Shown piece by piece: positions 28,909 to 37,258 of a stretch of 64,000 bases of DNA. A program made the translations under genes and the position numbers. Each line of letters opens with the position of its first letter. The stretch's first letter is position 1. Under the pieces are notes generated by a model that was given only the letters and a program-made list of their open reading frames with translations, ran no database searches and was not told where the DNA came from. The stretch comes from Chitinophaga caeni. Its GTDB lineage: Bacteria; Bacteroidota; Bacteroidia; Chitinophagales; Chitinophagaceae. Location: assembly GCF_002557795.1 (NCBI RefSeq), contig NZ_CP023777.1, positions 1,876,001 to 1,940,000 on the forward strand. The letters are read 5' to 3'.

Positions 28909-29283
28909 ATGAAACATTGCAATTGTACCGAAAAAATACCCGTTTATATTATTACAATATCGTTGTTGCTCATAATTTATTCTTGCTCGTTTAATCATAG
29001 TAATCTAAATGTTAAAGTTACTAAGACCAGTTCAAGTTATAAGTATGAAGCCTCCTTTGATAGGGATAAGATGGATCGTGTAAGGTTTTATGCCGATAGC
29101 TTCTTTAGTCCTGATGTGATATTTGGAGAGAAGAAAGAAGTTGATAAAGATTACATATTACGTAATGGAACGAAGGTACACATCGAATCAAAGCCCGGAA
29201 GTTTTAAATTAGTATACCGGAAAAATGAAAATGCATCATCGGCATTGGATGAAATTGAACTGTTTGATCAAGGATTGTTTTAG
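28909..29283 (+). CDS. Putative lipoprotein of unknown function
   Basis: 124 residues. A 28-residue hydrophobic leader ends in the lipobox-like IIYSCS. The mature portion is short and charged with no family I know. AT-rich composition and an irregular 5' region with several possible starts make it less certain than its neighbours. Confidence 0.65.
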   Translation: MKHCNCTEKIPVYIITISLLLIIYSCSFNHSNLNVKVTKTSSSYKYEASFDRDKMDRVRFYADSFFSPDVIFGEKKEVDKDYILRNGTKVHIESKPGSFKLVYRKNENASSALDEIELFDQGLF

Positions 29284-29328
29284 AATTTACAGTTTACACG
29301 GATGGTTCTTTTGAATTTTTGTTTGTTA

Positions 29329-29736
29329 ATGTTTGTTAACCTTGATATTGATTACACGGGTTTAGAGTTAAAGTATAAAGATGTTACCCAAAAGATTATC
29401 GGTGCCTCTTTTGAAGTGCACAAAGTTTTAGGACGCGGATTTCGTGAGGTTATTTATCATCGGGCTTTGACCTATGAATTTCAGGCTGCGGGATTAATCT
29501 TCGACAAGGAAAAATTATGTAGTATTTATTATAAGGATTTAGCTGGGCCTATAGGTTCGCAAGTGGCAGACTTTATTGTTGAAGAAAAAGTACTTGTAGA
29601 AATTAAAGCTGTTGCGGAAATAGATGATGGGCATATTGCACAAACGCTGAATTATTTGAAAGTATTCAAATTAGAGGTTGGATTACTGGTGAATTTTGGA
29701 GAGAATAGTTTGAAGTTTAAACGGCTGGTCCTCTAA
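29329..29736 (+). CDS. GxxExxY family protein
   Basis: 135 residues from the ATG at 29329 (an upstream in-frame ATG at 29302 is less likely). It shows the signature GASFEVHKVLGRGFREVIY that names this family, then VADFIVEEKVLVEIKAVAEI, a PD-(D/E)XK-like core strand, and GLLVNFGENSLKFKRLV at the end. Function unproven; the fold suggests a nuclease relative. A TTTACACGGAT motif precedes it and CACGGATT repeats follow it, a common setting for these genes. Confidence 0.88.
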   Translation: MFVNLDIDYTGLELKYKDVTQKIIGASFEVHKVLGRGFREVIYHRALTYEFQAAGLIFDKEKLCSIYYKDLAGPIGSQVADFIVEEKVLVEIKAVAEIDDGHIAQTLNYLKVFKLEVGLLVNFGENSLKFKRLVL

Positions 29737-30158
29737 GTTCACGGATTTTTTGGGATTTACAGATTTCACGGATTGGGATTCCACAAATCCGTGAAATCCA
29801 TAAGCCAGGTATCTTTAATTTATGAAATCATCAAGAGCCAATCCTGATCATTAGCCAATCATTTACTCATTGTAAGTAAGTGAACATTGATGAATACGCT
29901 TTAAATACGTATCTATATAACTCCGTATGTAGGTAGCGAATAAAATGATTTATTATAAGTGCTTGCTATTAGCTGAAATATGCTACAATAGTTAAACACA
30001 AAAATTGGTATTGAATTTTACCTGTAAAATTCGATACCAATAAAATCAAGGAGAGATAATAAAAGAATAAAAAAAATTGTAGTCAATAAGTGAAGCCGTT
30101 CACATAACGGAAACGAATCCGTGAAATCTGTAAATCCCAAAAAATCCGTGAACATTAG
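29737..30158. repeat. 38-bp perfect inverted repeat enclosing AT-rich spacer
   Basis: 29737-29774 and 30116-30153 are exact reverse complements over 38 bases, separated by 341 bases. A third partial copy in inverted orientation (29785-29799) makes a 13-bp hairpin with the left arm. The right arm ends 5 bases from the 3' end of tRNA-Leu; the left begins one base after the GxxExxY stop. The spacer is AT-rich with no gene. Confidence 0.9.
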
Positions 30159-30240
30159 TGCGGGTGGAGGGACTCGAACCCCCATGCCGTGAAGCACTAG
30201 ATCCTAAGTCTAGCGTGTCTACCAATTTCACCACACCCGC
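30159..30240 (-). tRNA. tRNA-Leu (anticodon UAG)
   Basis: The minus strand folds into a class II tRNA: acceptor GCGGGTG pairs with CACCCGC, D-loop GAAATTGGTAGACAC, anticodon loop CTTAGGA with TAG, a variable arm (TGCTTCACGGCA) and T-loop GGTTCGAGTCC. The discriminator is A; CCA is not encoded. Transcribed from a promoter at 30283-30312. Confidence 0.95.
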
Positions 30241-30466
30241 GAATAAGAACTAAAAAATCCCCTCAATTATCAGAAAGGAATGCAAAGGTATCGTTTTTTA
30301 TCAAATCACAAAATATTTCCCCAAATTCTTTAAAATTTATCCTGATATGTATGACGCATAATATGCGCTATAATAATTATATTTGGAAAGATGCCGTGAG
30401 TGATCAGCTTCGTCTACGATCCCCCAGGAAAAATCATCTCAATAAATCGTAATTTTGAAGCAAGAT
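30241..30466. other. Intergenic region upstream of tRNA-Leu and rel
   Basis: About 226 bases holding the minus-strand tRNA promoter. No convincing consensus for the plus-strand rel gene was found. Confidence 0.5.
30283..30312 (-). promoter_or_regulatory. Promoter of tRNA-Leu
   Basis: The minus strand reads TTTG (30312-30309), an 18-base spacer, then TACCTTTG (30290-30283), close to the TTTG-N19-TAnnTTTG consensus. Transcription would begin about 35 bases before the tRNA 5' end. Confidence 0.7.
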
Positions 30467-32722
30467 ATGGATACCGTGACTGTTCAAAAATATAATCTCG
30501 ACGAGGAACAAGAAAAAAAGGAGATCGTCAGGCAATACAGGGCATTATTAAGGGCTTTAAAGCCCAGGTTGAAGAAGGGCGACAGGGAACTGGTGCGTAC
30601 TGCCTTCGAAATGGCCGCCGATGCCCACAAGGATATGCGTCGTAAATCCGGCGAACCGTACATTCTCCATCCCTTGGCCGTGGCACAGATTTGCGTCGAA
30701 GAAATCGGTTTAGGTGTGCGTTCCGCCATCTGCGCCTTGTTGCACGATACCGTGGAAGACACGGAGATCACCCTCGAAGATGTGGAAAGGGAATTTGGCA
30801 ACGAGATTGCCCACATCGTGGACGGCCTCACCAAAATATCTAATGTCATCGACGCCAATAATACCGGTAATACCACCGCGCAAGCCGAGAATTTCAAGAA
30901 AATCTTACTTACCCTGGCCGATGATCCGAGGGTAATCCTGATCAAGTTGGCAGATCGCCTGCATAACATGCGGACGCTCGACAGCATGAGCCGGGAGAAG
31001 CAATTGAAGATCGCTTCAGAAACCGTATTCATTTACGCCCCATTGGCGCACCGCCTGGGGTTATATAATATTAAAAGCGAACTCGAAGACCTCGCCATGA
31101 AGTACACCGAACAGGATACTTACCGCGAGATTGCCCGCCGCTTAAAGGAAACCAAGCGCGAACGGACCCGCTATATCAACGAGTTTATCAAGCCTATCAA
31201 AGAAGTTTTACAAGAGGAAGGTTTTCATTTCGAAATATATGGTCGCCCGAAGTCGATCCATTCCATCTGGAATAAGATCAAAACTAAGGGAGTTCTTTTT
31301 GAAGAAGTTTACGACCTCTTCGCGATCCGTATTATTATGGATTCGACACCTGAAAAAGAGAAGGCGGAATGTTGGAAAGTATATTCCATTATTACCGATT
31401 TCTACCACCCTTCGCCCGAAAGAACCCGTGATTGGCTCAGTAACCCTAAGTCCAATGGCTATGAAGCCCTGCACGTCACCGTGATGGGCCCCAATGGTAA
31501 ATGGGTGGAGGTTCAGATACGCTCCAAGCGTATGAACGACTATGCAGAGAAGGGTTTAGCTGCCCACTGGAGATATAAAGAAGGTAACCAAAGCGTACAG
31601 GAATCGAAATTTGATCAATGGTTTACCCAGATCAGGGAGATCTTGAGCAACCCGGATTCAAACACGCTGGACTTTTTGGCCGATTTTAAAAGTAATCTCT
31701 TTACCGAGGAGATTTATGTGTACACCCCTAAAGGGGATCTGAAAATATTGCCGGTGAACTCTACCGCTCTTGATTTCGCATATTCGATCCATAGCGCCGT
31801 AGGTAACCGTTGCATTGGCGCCAAGGTGAATTACAAATTAGTGCCGCTTAGCCATAAATTAAGAAGCGGGGACCAGGTGGAGATCATCACTTCCAGTAAG
31901 CAAAGACCCTCCGAAGATTGGCTGAATATTGTACTGACGGCCAAGGCCAAATCAAAGATTAAAGACGCGCTGAAGGAAGAAAAGCGCAAAGTAGCCATGG
32001 ATGGAAAAGCTGCCCTTGAAAGGAAGTTAGACCATTTGAAGGTCTCCATGAGCAACCATAATATCAACGAGTTAGTTCAATATTATAAGCAACCTTCACC
32101 GTTGGACCTGTATTATCAAATCGCGGTCAAAAACATTGACCTGAAAGATTTGAAGCAGTTTAACGTGATCGCGGATAAACTGGACGCCCCGAAACCTGTA
32201 AAAAATCATGATATCCCGGCCCCGGTAGTTCACGAAGAACACCGCCATAAGGAATTACAGAAAAAAGACGCCGAACTGATCATCTTCGGGGAAAGTTCCG
32301 ATAAGATCGCTTATAAATTGGCTAATTGCTGCCGCCCGATCCCCGGCGATGACGTATTTGGTTTTATTACGGCTAGTGAAGGTCTTAAAATTCACCGGAC
32401 AAACTGCCCCAATGCGGCCCAATTATTGGCAAATTATGGCCATAGGGTGGTAAAAACCAAGTGGGTGAAAAACCGTGAAATCTCGTTCTTGACAGGTTTG
32501 CGGATCATCGGTATGGATGATGTAGGTGTTATCCATAAGATCACGAACATTATTTCAGGGGAACAGAAAGTGAATATCGCGGCCCTCACTATTGAATCCA
32601 AGGAAGGTTTATTCGAGGGACATATAAAAGTATACGTTCATGATAAGGAGGAGCTGGACGAATTGGTGATAAAATTGAACAGTTTGGACGGGATACAATC
32701 GGTAAGTCGCTTGGAGGATTAA
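30467..32722 (+). CDS. Bifunctional (p)ppGpp synthetase/hydrolase (Rel/SpoT)
   Basis: 751 residues from the ATG at 30467; a TTG at 30455 is in frame. Order of domains: HD hydrolase (LLHDTVEDTEITLED near 85), synthetase (EEVYDLFAIRII), TGS (EIYVYTPKGDLKILP), the conserved Cys region (NCCRPIPGDDVFGFIT and HRTNCPNA), and a C-terminal ACT domain. The HD motif is intact, so a SpoT/RSH-type protein with both activities is likely. It is followed by a terminator and then purA, an enzyme sensitive to ppGpp in other bacteria. Confidence 0.95.
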   Translation: MDTVTVQKYNLDEEQEKKEIVRQYRALLRALKPRLKKGDRELVRTAFEMAADAHKDMRRKSGEPYILHPLAVAQICVEEIGLGVRSAICALLHDTVEDTEITLEDVEREFGNEIAHIVDGLTKISNVIDANNTGNTTAQAENFKKILLTLADDPRVILIKLADRLHNMRTLDSMSREKQLKIASETVFIYAPLAHRLGLYNIKSELEDLAMKYTEQDTYREIARRLKETKRERTRYINEFIKPIKEVLQEEGFHFEIYGRPKSIHSIWNKIKTKGVLFEEVYDLFAIRIIMDSTPEKEKAECWKVYSIITDFYHPSPERTRDWLSNPKSNGYEALHVTVMGPNGKWVEVQIRSKRMNDYAEKGLAAHWRYKEGNQSVQESKFDQWFTQIREILSNPDSNTLDFLADFKSNLFTEEIYVYTPKGDLKILPVNSTALDFAYSIHSAVGNRCIGAKVNYKLVPLSHKLRSGDQVEIITSSKQRPSEDWLNIVLTAKAKSKIKDALKEEKRKVAMDGKAALERKLDHLKVSMSNHNINELVQYYKQPSPLDLYYQIAVKNIDLKDLKQFNVIADKLDAPKPVKNHDIPAPVVHEEHRHKELQKKDAELIIFGESSDKIAYKLANCCRPIPGDDVFGFITASEGLKIHRTNCPNAAQLLANYGHRVVKTKWVKNREISFLTGLRIIGMDDVGVIHKITNIISGEQKVNIAALTIESKEGLFEGHIKVYVHDKEELDELVIKLNSLDGIQSVSRLED

Positions 32723-32756
32723 TCTAATATTATCACGGATAAAGTGGAAATTCTTG

Positions 32757-32795
32757 AAAAAATCGGGATTAATAGAAACAATCCCGGTTTTTTTT
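32757..32795 (+). terminator. Terminator of the rel gene
   Basis: AATCGGGATT pairs with AATCCCGGTT (one G-T pair) around a 9-base loop and runs into eight T, 39 bases after the rel stop. It lies inside an artificial N-terminal extension of the purA frame, confirming that purA starts later. Confidence 0.85.
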
Positions 32796-32818
32796 GTGCA
32801 ATAATTCTTGATTCACCT

Positions 32819-32826
32819 TATTTTTG
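32819..32826 (+). promoter_or_regulatory. purA -7 promoter element
   Basis: TATTTTTG matches TAnnTTTG; a TTTG at 32793-32796 is a possible -33 box with a long 22-base spacer. It lies between the rel terminator and the purA ATG, 41 bases before it. Confidence 0.6.
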
Positions 32827-32866
32827 CGCTTCTTTTCCAGGAATTCATAAAAAATCTCAAAATATC

Positions 32867-34132
32867 ATGGTAGATGTATTGTTAGGGCTACAATGGGGTG
32901 ACGAAGGAAAAGGCAAAATAGTAGATTATTTTGCCGGTAAGTACGACGTTATTGCCCGTTTCCAAGGCGGGCCCAATGCGGGACATACTTTGTATGTAAA
33001 TGGCCAAAAAGTAGTACTGCATACCATCCCTTCTGGTGTGTTTCATGCTAATACCATTAACCTAGTAGGTAATGGTGTAGTGCTCGACCCGGTAACTTTT
33101 AAAAAGGAATGTGAGAAAATCACGGCACTGGGTATCGACCTGAAATCCAATTTGTTTATTGCGGAAAAAACGCATGTGATCGTCCCAACACACCGTGCCC
33201 TGGATAAAGCCTCCGAATTGGCTAAAGGACAGGAGAAGATCGGTTCTACCCTGAAAGGTATTGGTCCCGCTTACATGGATAAAACCGGTAGAAATGGTAT
33301 CCGTGTAGGTGATTTATTATCAGCCGATTTCCCCAATATCTACCAGAAATTAAAGACCAAACACGAGCAATTATTATCCAATTATGGTTTCGATGAAGAC
33401 ATCACCGGGTGGGAACAAGAGTTTTTCGAGGCCGTAGAGTTCTTGCGCAGCATGAACATCGTGAACGGGGAATATTTTATCAATAAACTAATTAAAGAAG
33501 GTAAAAAAGTGCTGGCCGAAGGCGCACAAGGTAGCATGCTGGATGTTGACTTCGGTACTTATCCTTTCGTAACTTCTTCAAATACAATCTCTGCCGGCGT
33601 ATGTACCGGTTTAGGCATTGCCCCGCAATTGATTAAAGAAGTGATCGGTGTAACGAAAGCTTACTGCACCCGTGTAGGTAGTGGCCCTTTCCCAACCGAA
33701 CTATTCGACGAAACCGGGGAAGAATTGCGGCAAGTAGGTCACGAATTTGGCGCAACTACCGGGAGACCCCGCCGTTGCGGTTGGATCGACTTGGTGGCAC
33801 TCAAATACACTTGTATGTTGAGCGGTGTAACTCAATTGGTTATGACCAAAAGTGATGTGCTCGATTCATTCGATGAAGTGAAGGCTTGTAAAGCGTATGA
33901 AATTGAAGGAAAAACTACGGAAGAATTGCCTTTCAACATCTGCCAAGCTAAAGTTGAGCCGGTTTATGAAAGCTTCCCTGGTTGGACTGAAAAAACAGCT
34001 GCATGTGATTCATACAGTCAGCTACCTAACGAAATGAAAAATTTCTTATCTTTTGTCGAACAATATTTAGAGGCGCCGGTTCAGTTTGTTTCTAATGGTC
34101 CGGGAAGGGATCAAATACTTGAAAAAAAGTAG
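32867..34132 (+). CDS. purA: Adenylosuccinate synthase
   Basis: 421 residues from the ATG at 32867 (MVDVLLGLQWGDEGKGKIVDYF). Condenses IMP and aspartate with GTP in AMP synthesis. The GTP-binding GDEGKGK loop, GGPNAGHT, and RVGSGPFPTEL are present. The longer open frame from 32744 crosses a terminator and is not translated. ppGpp inhibition of PurA is known elsewhere; rel is the upstream neighbour. Confidence 0.97.
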   Translation: MVDVLLGLQWGDEGKGKIVDYFAGKYDVIARFQGGPNAGHTLYVNGQKVVLHTIPSGVFHANTINLVGNGVVLDPVTFKKECEKITALGIDLKSNLFIAEKTHVIVPTHRALDKASELAKGQEKIGSTLKGIGPAYMDKTGRNGIRVGDLLSADFPNIYQKLKTKHEQLLSNYGFDEDITGWEQEFFEAVEFLRSMNIVNGEYFINKLIKEGKKVLAEGAQGSMLDVDFGTYPFVTSSNTISAGVCTGLGIAPQLIKEVIGVTKAYCTRVGSGPFPTELFDETGEELRQVGHEFGATTGRPRRCGWIDLVALKYTCMLSGVTQLVMTKSDVLDSFDEVKACKAYEIEGKTTEELPFNICQAKVEPVYESFPGWTEKTAACDSYSQLPNEMKNFLSFVEQYLEAPVQFVSNGPGRDQILEKK

Positions 34133-34222
34133 TGAGAATTTACGGAAAAAATTAGGCAAAAAAAATTTGGCGAATAAAAAAAAGTATTAAAACTTTACGC
34201 TAGAAAATTAAGTGACACCATT

Positions 34223-34678
34223 ATGAAATCAAAATCTGATAAAGAAAAAGAGACCCAAAAAACTACTTCTGCAAAGACTACTAAATCCAGCACTAAAAAA
34301 GCCGATAGTAAACCTAAAAAAGAAGTAGATGAGGATGAAGAAGAGGATGATGAGGAGGTAACTCCCAAAGGAAAGTCTGCTGCTTCAAAAAAATCAGATA
34401 GCAAGGCTTCCAAATCCCGTAAGAACGATGACGACGAAGAGGATGATGAATTAGATGAAGATGATATGGACGAACTGGATGACTGGGAAAAAGGAAGTAA
34501 AGAGGATGAAGACTATGATCCAGACTTCGAAGAATTCGATATGCCTAAATCTAAAAGCAAACGCGGCAGCAGTTCTAAAAAGAAAAGTGATGACGACGAT
34601 GACTTTGGCTTTGATGATGATTTCAAAGATTTAGGTCTGTTTAACGACAGGTTTGATGATGATGATGATGATTTTTAA
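34223..34678 (+). CDS. Highly acidic Lys/Asp/Ser low-complexity protein
   Basis: 151 residues. N-terminal half alternates Lys/Ser/Thr (TTSAKTTKSSTKKADSK), then runs of Asp/Glu, and it ends in DDDDDDF. No fold or domain is evident; it is intrinsically disordered in character. The similar charge pattern to nucleoid- or chaperone-like acidic tails is only an analogy. Translation is plausible: a clear ATG and open frame of biased composition lie between purA and pabB. Confidence 0.7.
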   Translation: MKSKSDKEKETQKTTSAKTTKSSTKKADSKPKKEVDEDEEEDDEEVTPKGKSAASKKSDSKASKSRKNDDDEEDDELDEDDMDELDDWEKGSKEDEDYDPDFEEFDMPKSKSKRGSSSKKKSDDDDDFGFDDDFKDLGLFNDRFDDDDDDF

Positions 34679-34744
34679 TTATTAATAGGTATAGTTATTA
34701 GGACGTTCTATTCTTTTCCCGTAACTAATCTTACTGAACTCAAA

Positions 34745-35992
34745 TTGCAAATGTTGAACTGGGCCAACCGGTTCAACATTTGTTGTTTTTTGGATAACAA
34801 TCAGTACGCTTTACCTTTTCATAGGTATGAAGCCTTATTGGCTGTGGGCGCCAACCATAGCATTTCTTGCAGGGCGGGAACTGCTTTCGATAGCTTGAAA
34901 GCCTTTCATGAAACCCATAAGGATTGGATCTTCGGTCATTTTGCCTACGATCTTAAAAATGAACTGGAACATTTGGATTCCAATCACCCTGATGGAATTG
35001 ACTTCGATGACCTGCATTTCTTTATACCCGAAATTGTATGCTTGCTGAAGGATAATGCTATTTTCATCGGTTTGTCGAACGCCGATGAAGTATCTGCCCG
35101 TAAAATATTTTCCAGCATCCGTGAAGAAAAAGTACAGCCGATCGTAAGCTTACCCAAAATAAATAATTTACAATCGCCGCTGGATGAAAATGCTTACTTG
35201 GACGCCGTGAAATCTTTGCAGCGTCATATTCATATGGGTGATTGCTACGAGGTGAATTTTTGCCGTGAAAATTATCGTGACAATGTTGTGTTGGAACCAC
35301 TTTCCGTCTTTATAAGGTTGAACAGTATCTCGCCAAGCCCGATGGCTGCATTTTACAAGGTAAATCAACATAGCCTGATGTGCTCCAGCCCCGAAAGGTA
35401 TATCCAGAAGAATGGAGATAAACTAATATCCCAACCGATAAAAGGAACTATAAAAAGGGGGGCGACCCCCAAGGAAGATGAAGATAACCGGGCTCAATTG
35501 TTTAACAGCAGCAAAGAACGTTCGGAGAATGTCATGGTAGTGGATCTCGTGCGTAACGATCTATCGCGGGTAGCGGTAGAGGGTAGTGTGCATGCTTCGG
35601 AATTGTTCGGGTTATATGCGTTTCCCCAGGTCCACCATATGATTTCAACAGTGGAAGCTACCCTGTCGTCAAAATGGCACTGGACGGAAAGTATCAGGCA
35701 GAGTTTTCCGATGGGTTCAATGACCGGGGCGCCCAAACTTAGGGTAATGCAATTGATAGAGCAACATGAAAAGTCGCGCAGGGGAGTGTTCTCCGGTGCG
35801 GTTGGTTATTGTGATCCGGAAGGGAATTTTGATTTTAACGTGGTAATACGCAGTATTTTATACAACCGGCAAAATAAATATCTCTCGTTCCAAACAGGGT
35901 CCGCCATCACCTTTTATAGCAACCCGGCAAAGGAATGGGAAGAATGCTTATTGAAGGCTAAGGGTATGCGGCACGTACTAGGTTTGAATTAA
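34745..35992 (+). CDS. pabB: Aminodeoxychorismate synthase component I (PabB-like)
   Basis: 415 residues of the chorismate-binding family. The motif PIKGTIKRG has the Lys found in PabB rather than the Ala of anthranilate synthase (PIAGT), and the SMTGAPK and GAVGYCDPEGNFDFNVVIR blocks are present. It makes 4-amino-4-deoxychorismate for folate. No glutamine amidotransferase PabA or lyase PabC is adjacent. Close paralogues (TrpE, salicylate synthases) are the alternative. Confidence 0.9.
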   Translation: MQMLNWANRFNICCFLDNNQYALPFHRYEALLAVGANHSISCRAGTAFDSLKAFHETHKDWIFGHFAYDLKNELEHLDSNHPDGIDFDDLHFFIPEIVCLLKDNAIFIGLSNADEVSARKIFSSIREEKVQPIVSLPKINNLQSPLDENAYLDAVKSLQRHIHMGDCYEVNFCRENYRDNVVLEPLSVFIRLNSISPSPMAAFYKVNQHSLMCSSPERYIQKNGDKLISQPIKGTIKRGATPKEDEDNRAQLFNSSKERSENVMVVDLVRNDLSRVAVEGSVHASELFGLYAFPQVHHMISTVEATLSSKWHWTESIRQSFPMGSMTGAPKLRVMQLIEQHEKSRRGVFSGAVGYCDPEGNFDFNVVIRSILYNRQNKYLSFQTGSAITFYSNPAKEWEECLLKAKGMRHVLGLN

Positions 35993-36134
35993 AAGGGCTA
36001 TTTCCGGTGGATATCATCATAACGCTGCTTCATTTACTATGGCTTAGGTAAGCAATGTTGTTGGATCGAGTTTTCAAGCCCAATACCCGTATAATTGAAA
36101 TGGGATCATCCCCTAGGCAGAAAGGGGCAACTCC

Positions 36135-37070
36135 TTAATCTTGGGCGCCTCTCTTCAGAAATAGCTGCGCCATTGCATCCTCTATTGCAGGGTAGGAAAA
36201 TTGGAAACCTGTAGATTGAATTTTTTTAGAAGAAACGGTGCAACTTTTAAGCACTTCTATTGACATTTCTCCCAAAGCAAGTTTCAGCATAAATTTGGGG
36301 GCGTGCACTGTAATGAAGCTCCTGCCTTTCGCTGCTTTCGCCATCGCGCTGATTAATTCACGATTTGAAACGGGCTGGGGCGCTACAGCATTAAAGGTAC
36401 CTTCGAGTGCATCGTTCACGATCGCGTTAAAATATAGCCGTACTAAGTCCTGTATGTGAATCCAGCTCACCATTTGTTCCCCGTTACCCAAAATCGTGGC
36501 AAATCCCAATTTTAAAGGCTTATAAAACTCGCGGATGGCGCCTCCCTCGCGGCTCAATACAATTCCGGTTCTGAAGATCACGGTAGGTATACCGGTGTTT
36601 CGCCGGATAGCATGCACGCTTTCTTCCCATTGGGAACAGGTATTTCCGAGGAAATCATCATGGGCTTGCATGTTCTCCGTAAATGGCTCTTTACCATTAT
36701 CCTCACCGTAAAAACCGGTAGCTGAAGCGCTGATAAATTTCTTAACCTTATGAGGTTGTTGTAATAAATATTTTTCTAGTAATTGGCTACTTAAAACCCG
36801 GCTATCCCTGATTTCCTGCTTCCTGGCGGAAGTCCAACGTTTATCCGCTACGCCGGCGCCGGCAAGGTGAACGATATAATCGGCGGATTCAATGGCATCG
36901 GCATCGATATACTGCCGGGAAATGTCCCAAGTGGCGTAACTAACCTGCGGGTCATCGGAATGCATAGCCTGCCTGCTTAGGATAATGACTTGGTATCCCC
37001 TGCCAGAAAATAATTTGGTTAATGCCCTGCCCACCAGGCCTGTTCCCCCGGTAATTAGCACCCTTGCCAT
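36135..37070 (-). CDS. TIGR01777 family NAD-dependent epimerase-like protein
   Basis: 311 residues from the ATG at 37070 (MARVLITGGTGLVGRAL); the frame extends 85 codons further upstream across an AT-rich promoter region and without family similarity. An extended SDR Rossmann fold with GGTGLVG, then the YFGED-like region ATGFYGEDNGKEPF and a C-terminal DUF1731-like tail (PVSNRELISAMAK). Related to SDR39U1/YfcH proteins of unknown substrate. Confidence 0.9.
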   Translation of the reverse strand: MARVLITGGTGLVGRALTKLFSGRGYQVIILSRQAMHSDDPQVSYATWDISRQYIDADAIESADYIVHLAGAGVADKRWTSARKQEIRDSRVLSSQLLEKYLLQQPHKVKKFISASATGFYGEDNGKEPFTENMQAHDDFLGNTCSQWEESVHAIRRNTGIPTVIFRTGIVLSREGGAIREFYKPLKLGFATILGNGEQMVSWIHIQDLVRLYFNAIVNDALEGTFNAVAPQPVSNRELISAMAKAAKGRSFITVHAPKFMLKLALGEMSIEVLKSCTVSSKKIQSTGFQFSYPAIEDAMAQLFLKRGAQD

Positions 37071-37258
37071 AGTATTAATAATTAAATCCTTTTTTCTTAA
37101 AAATTCTTCTAAATGTACACAATAATTTGCTAGGGTTAAACCTTTAAATGTGAGAAGAACTTTGTATAAATATGCTTTGCAATCCGTAAATTTTCCTGTA
37201 GGTTTGGAAAAGGAACCCAGGATAAACGGAGAACAGGATAAAGTAAAACTTAAAACTA

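Noticed and set aside
32744..32866. N-terminal extension of purA
   Set aside because: It contains the rel terminator and the purA promoter element; family similarity starts at 32867.
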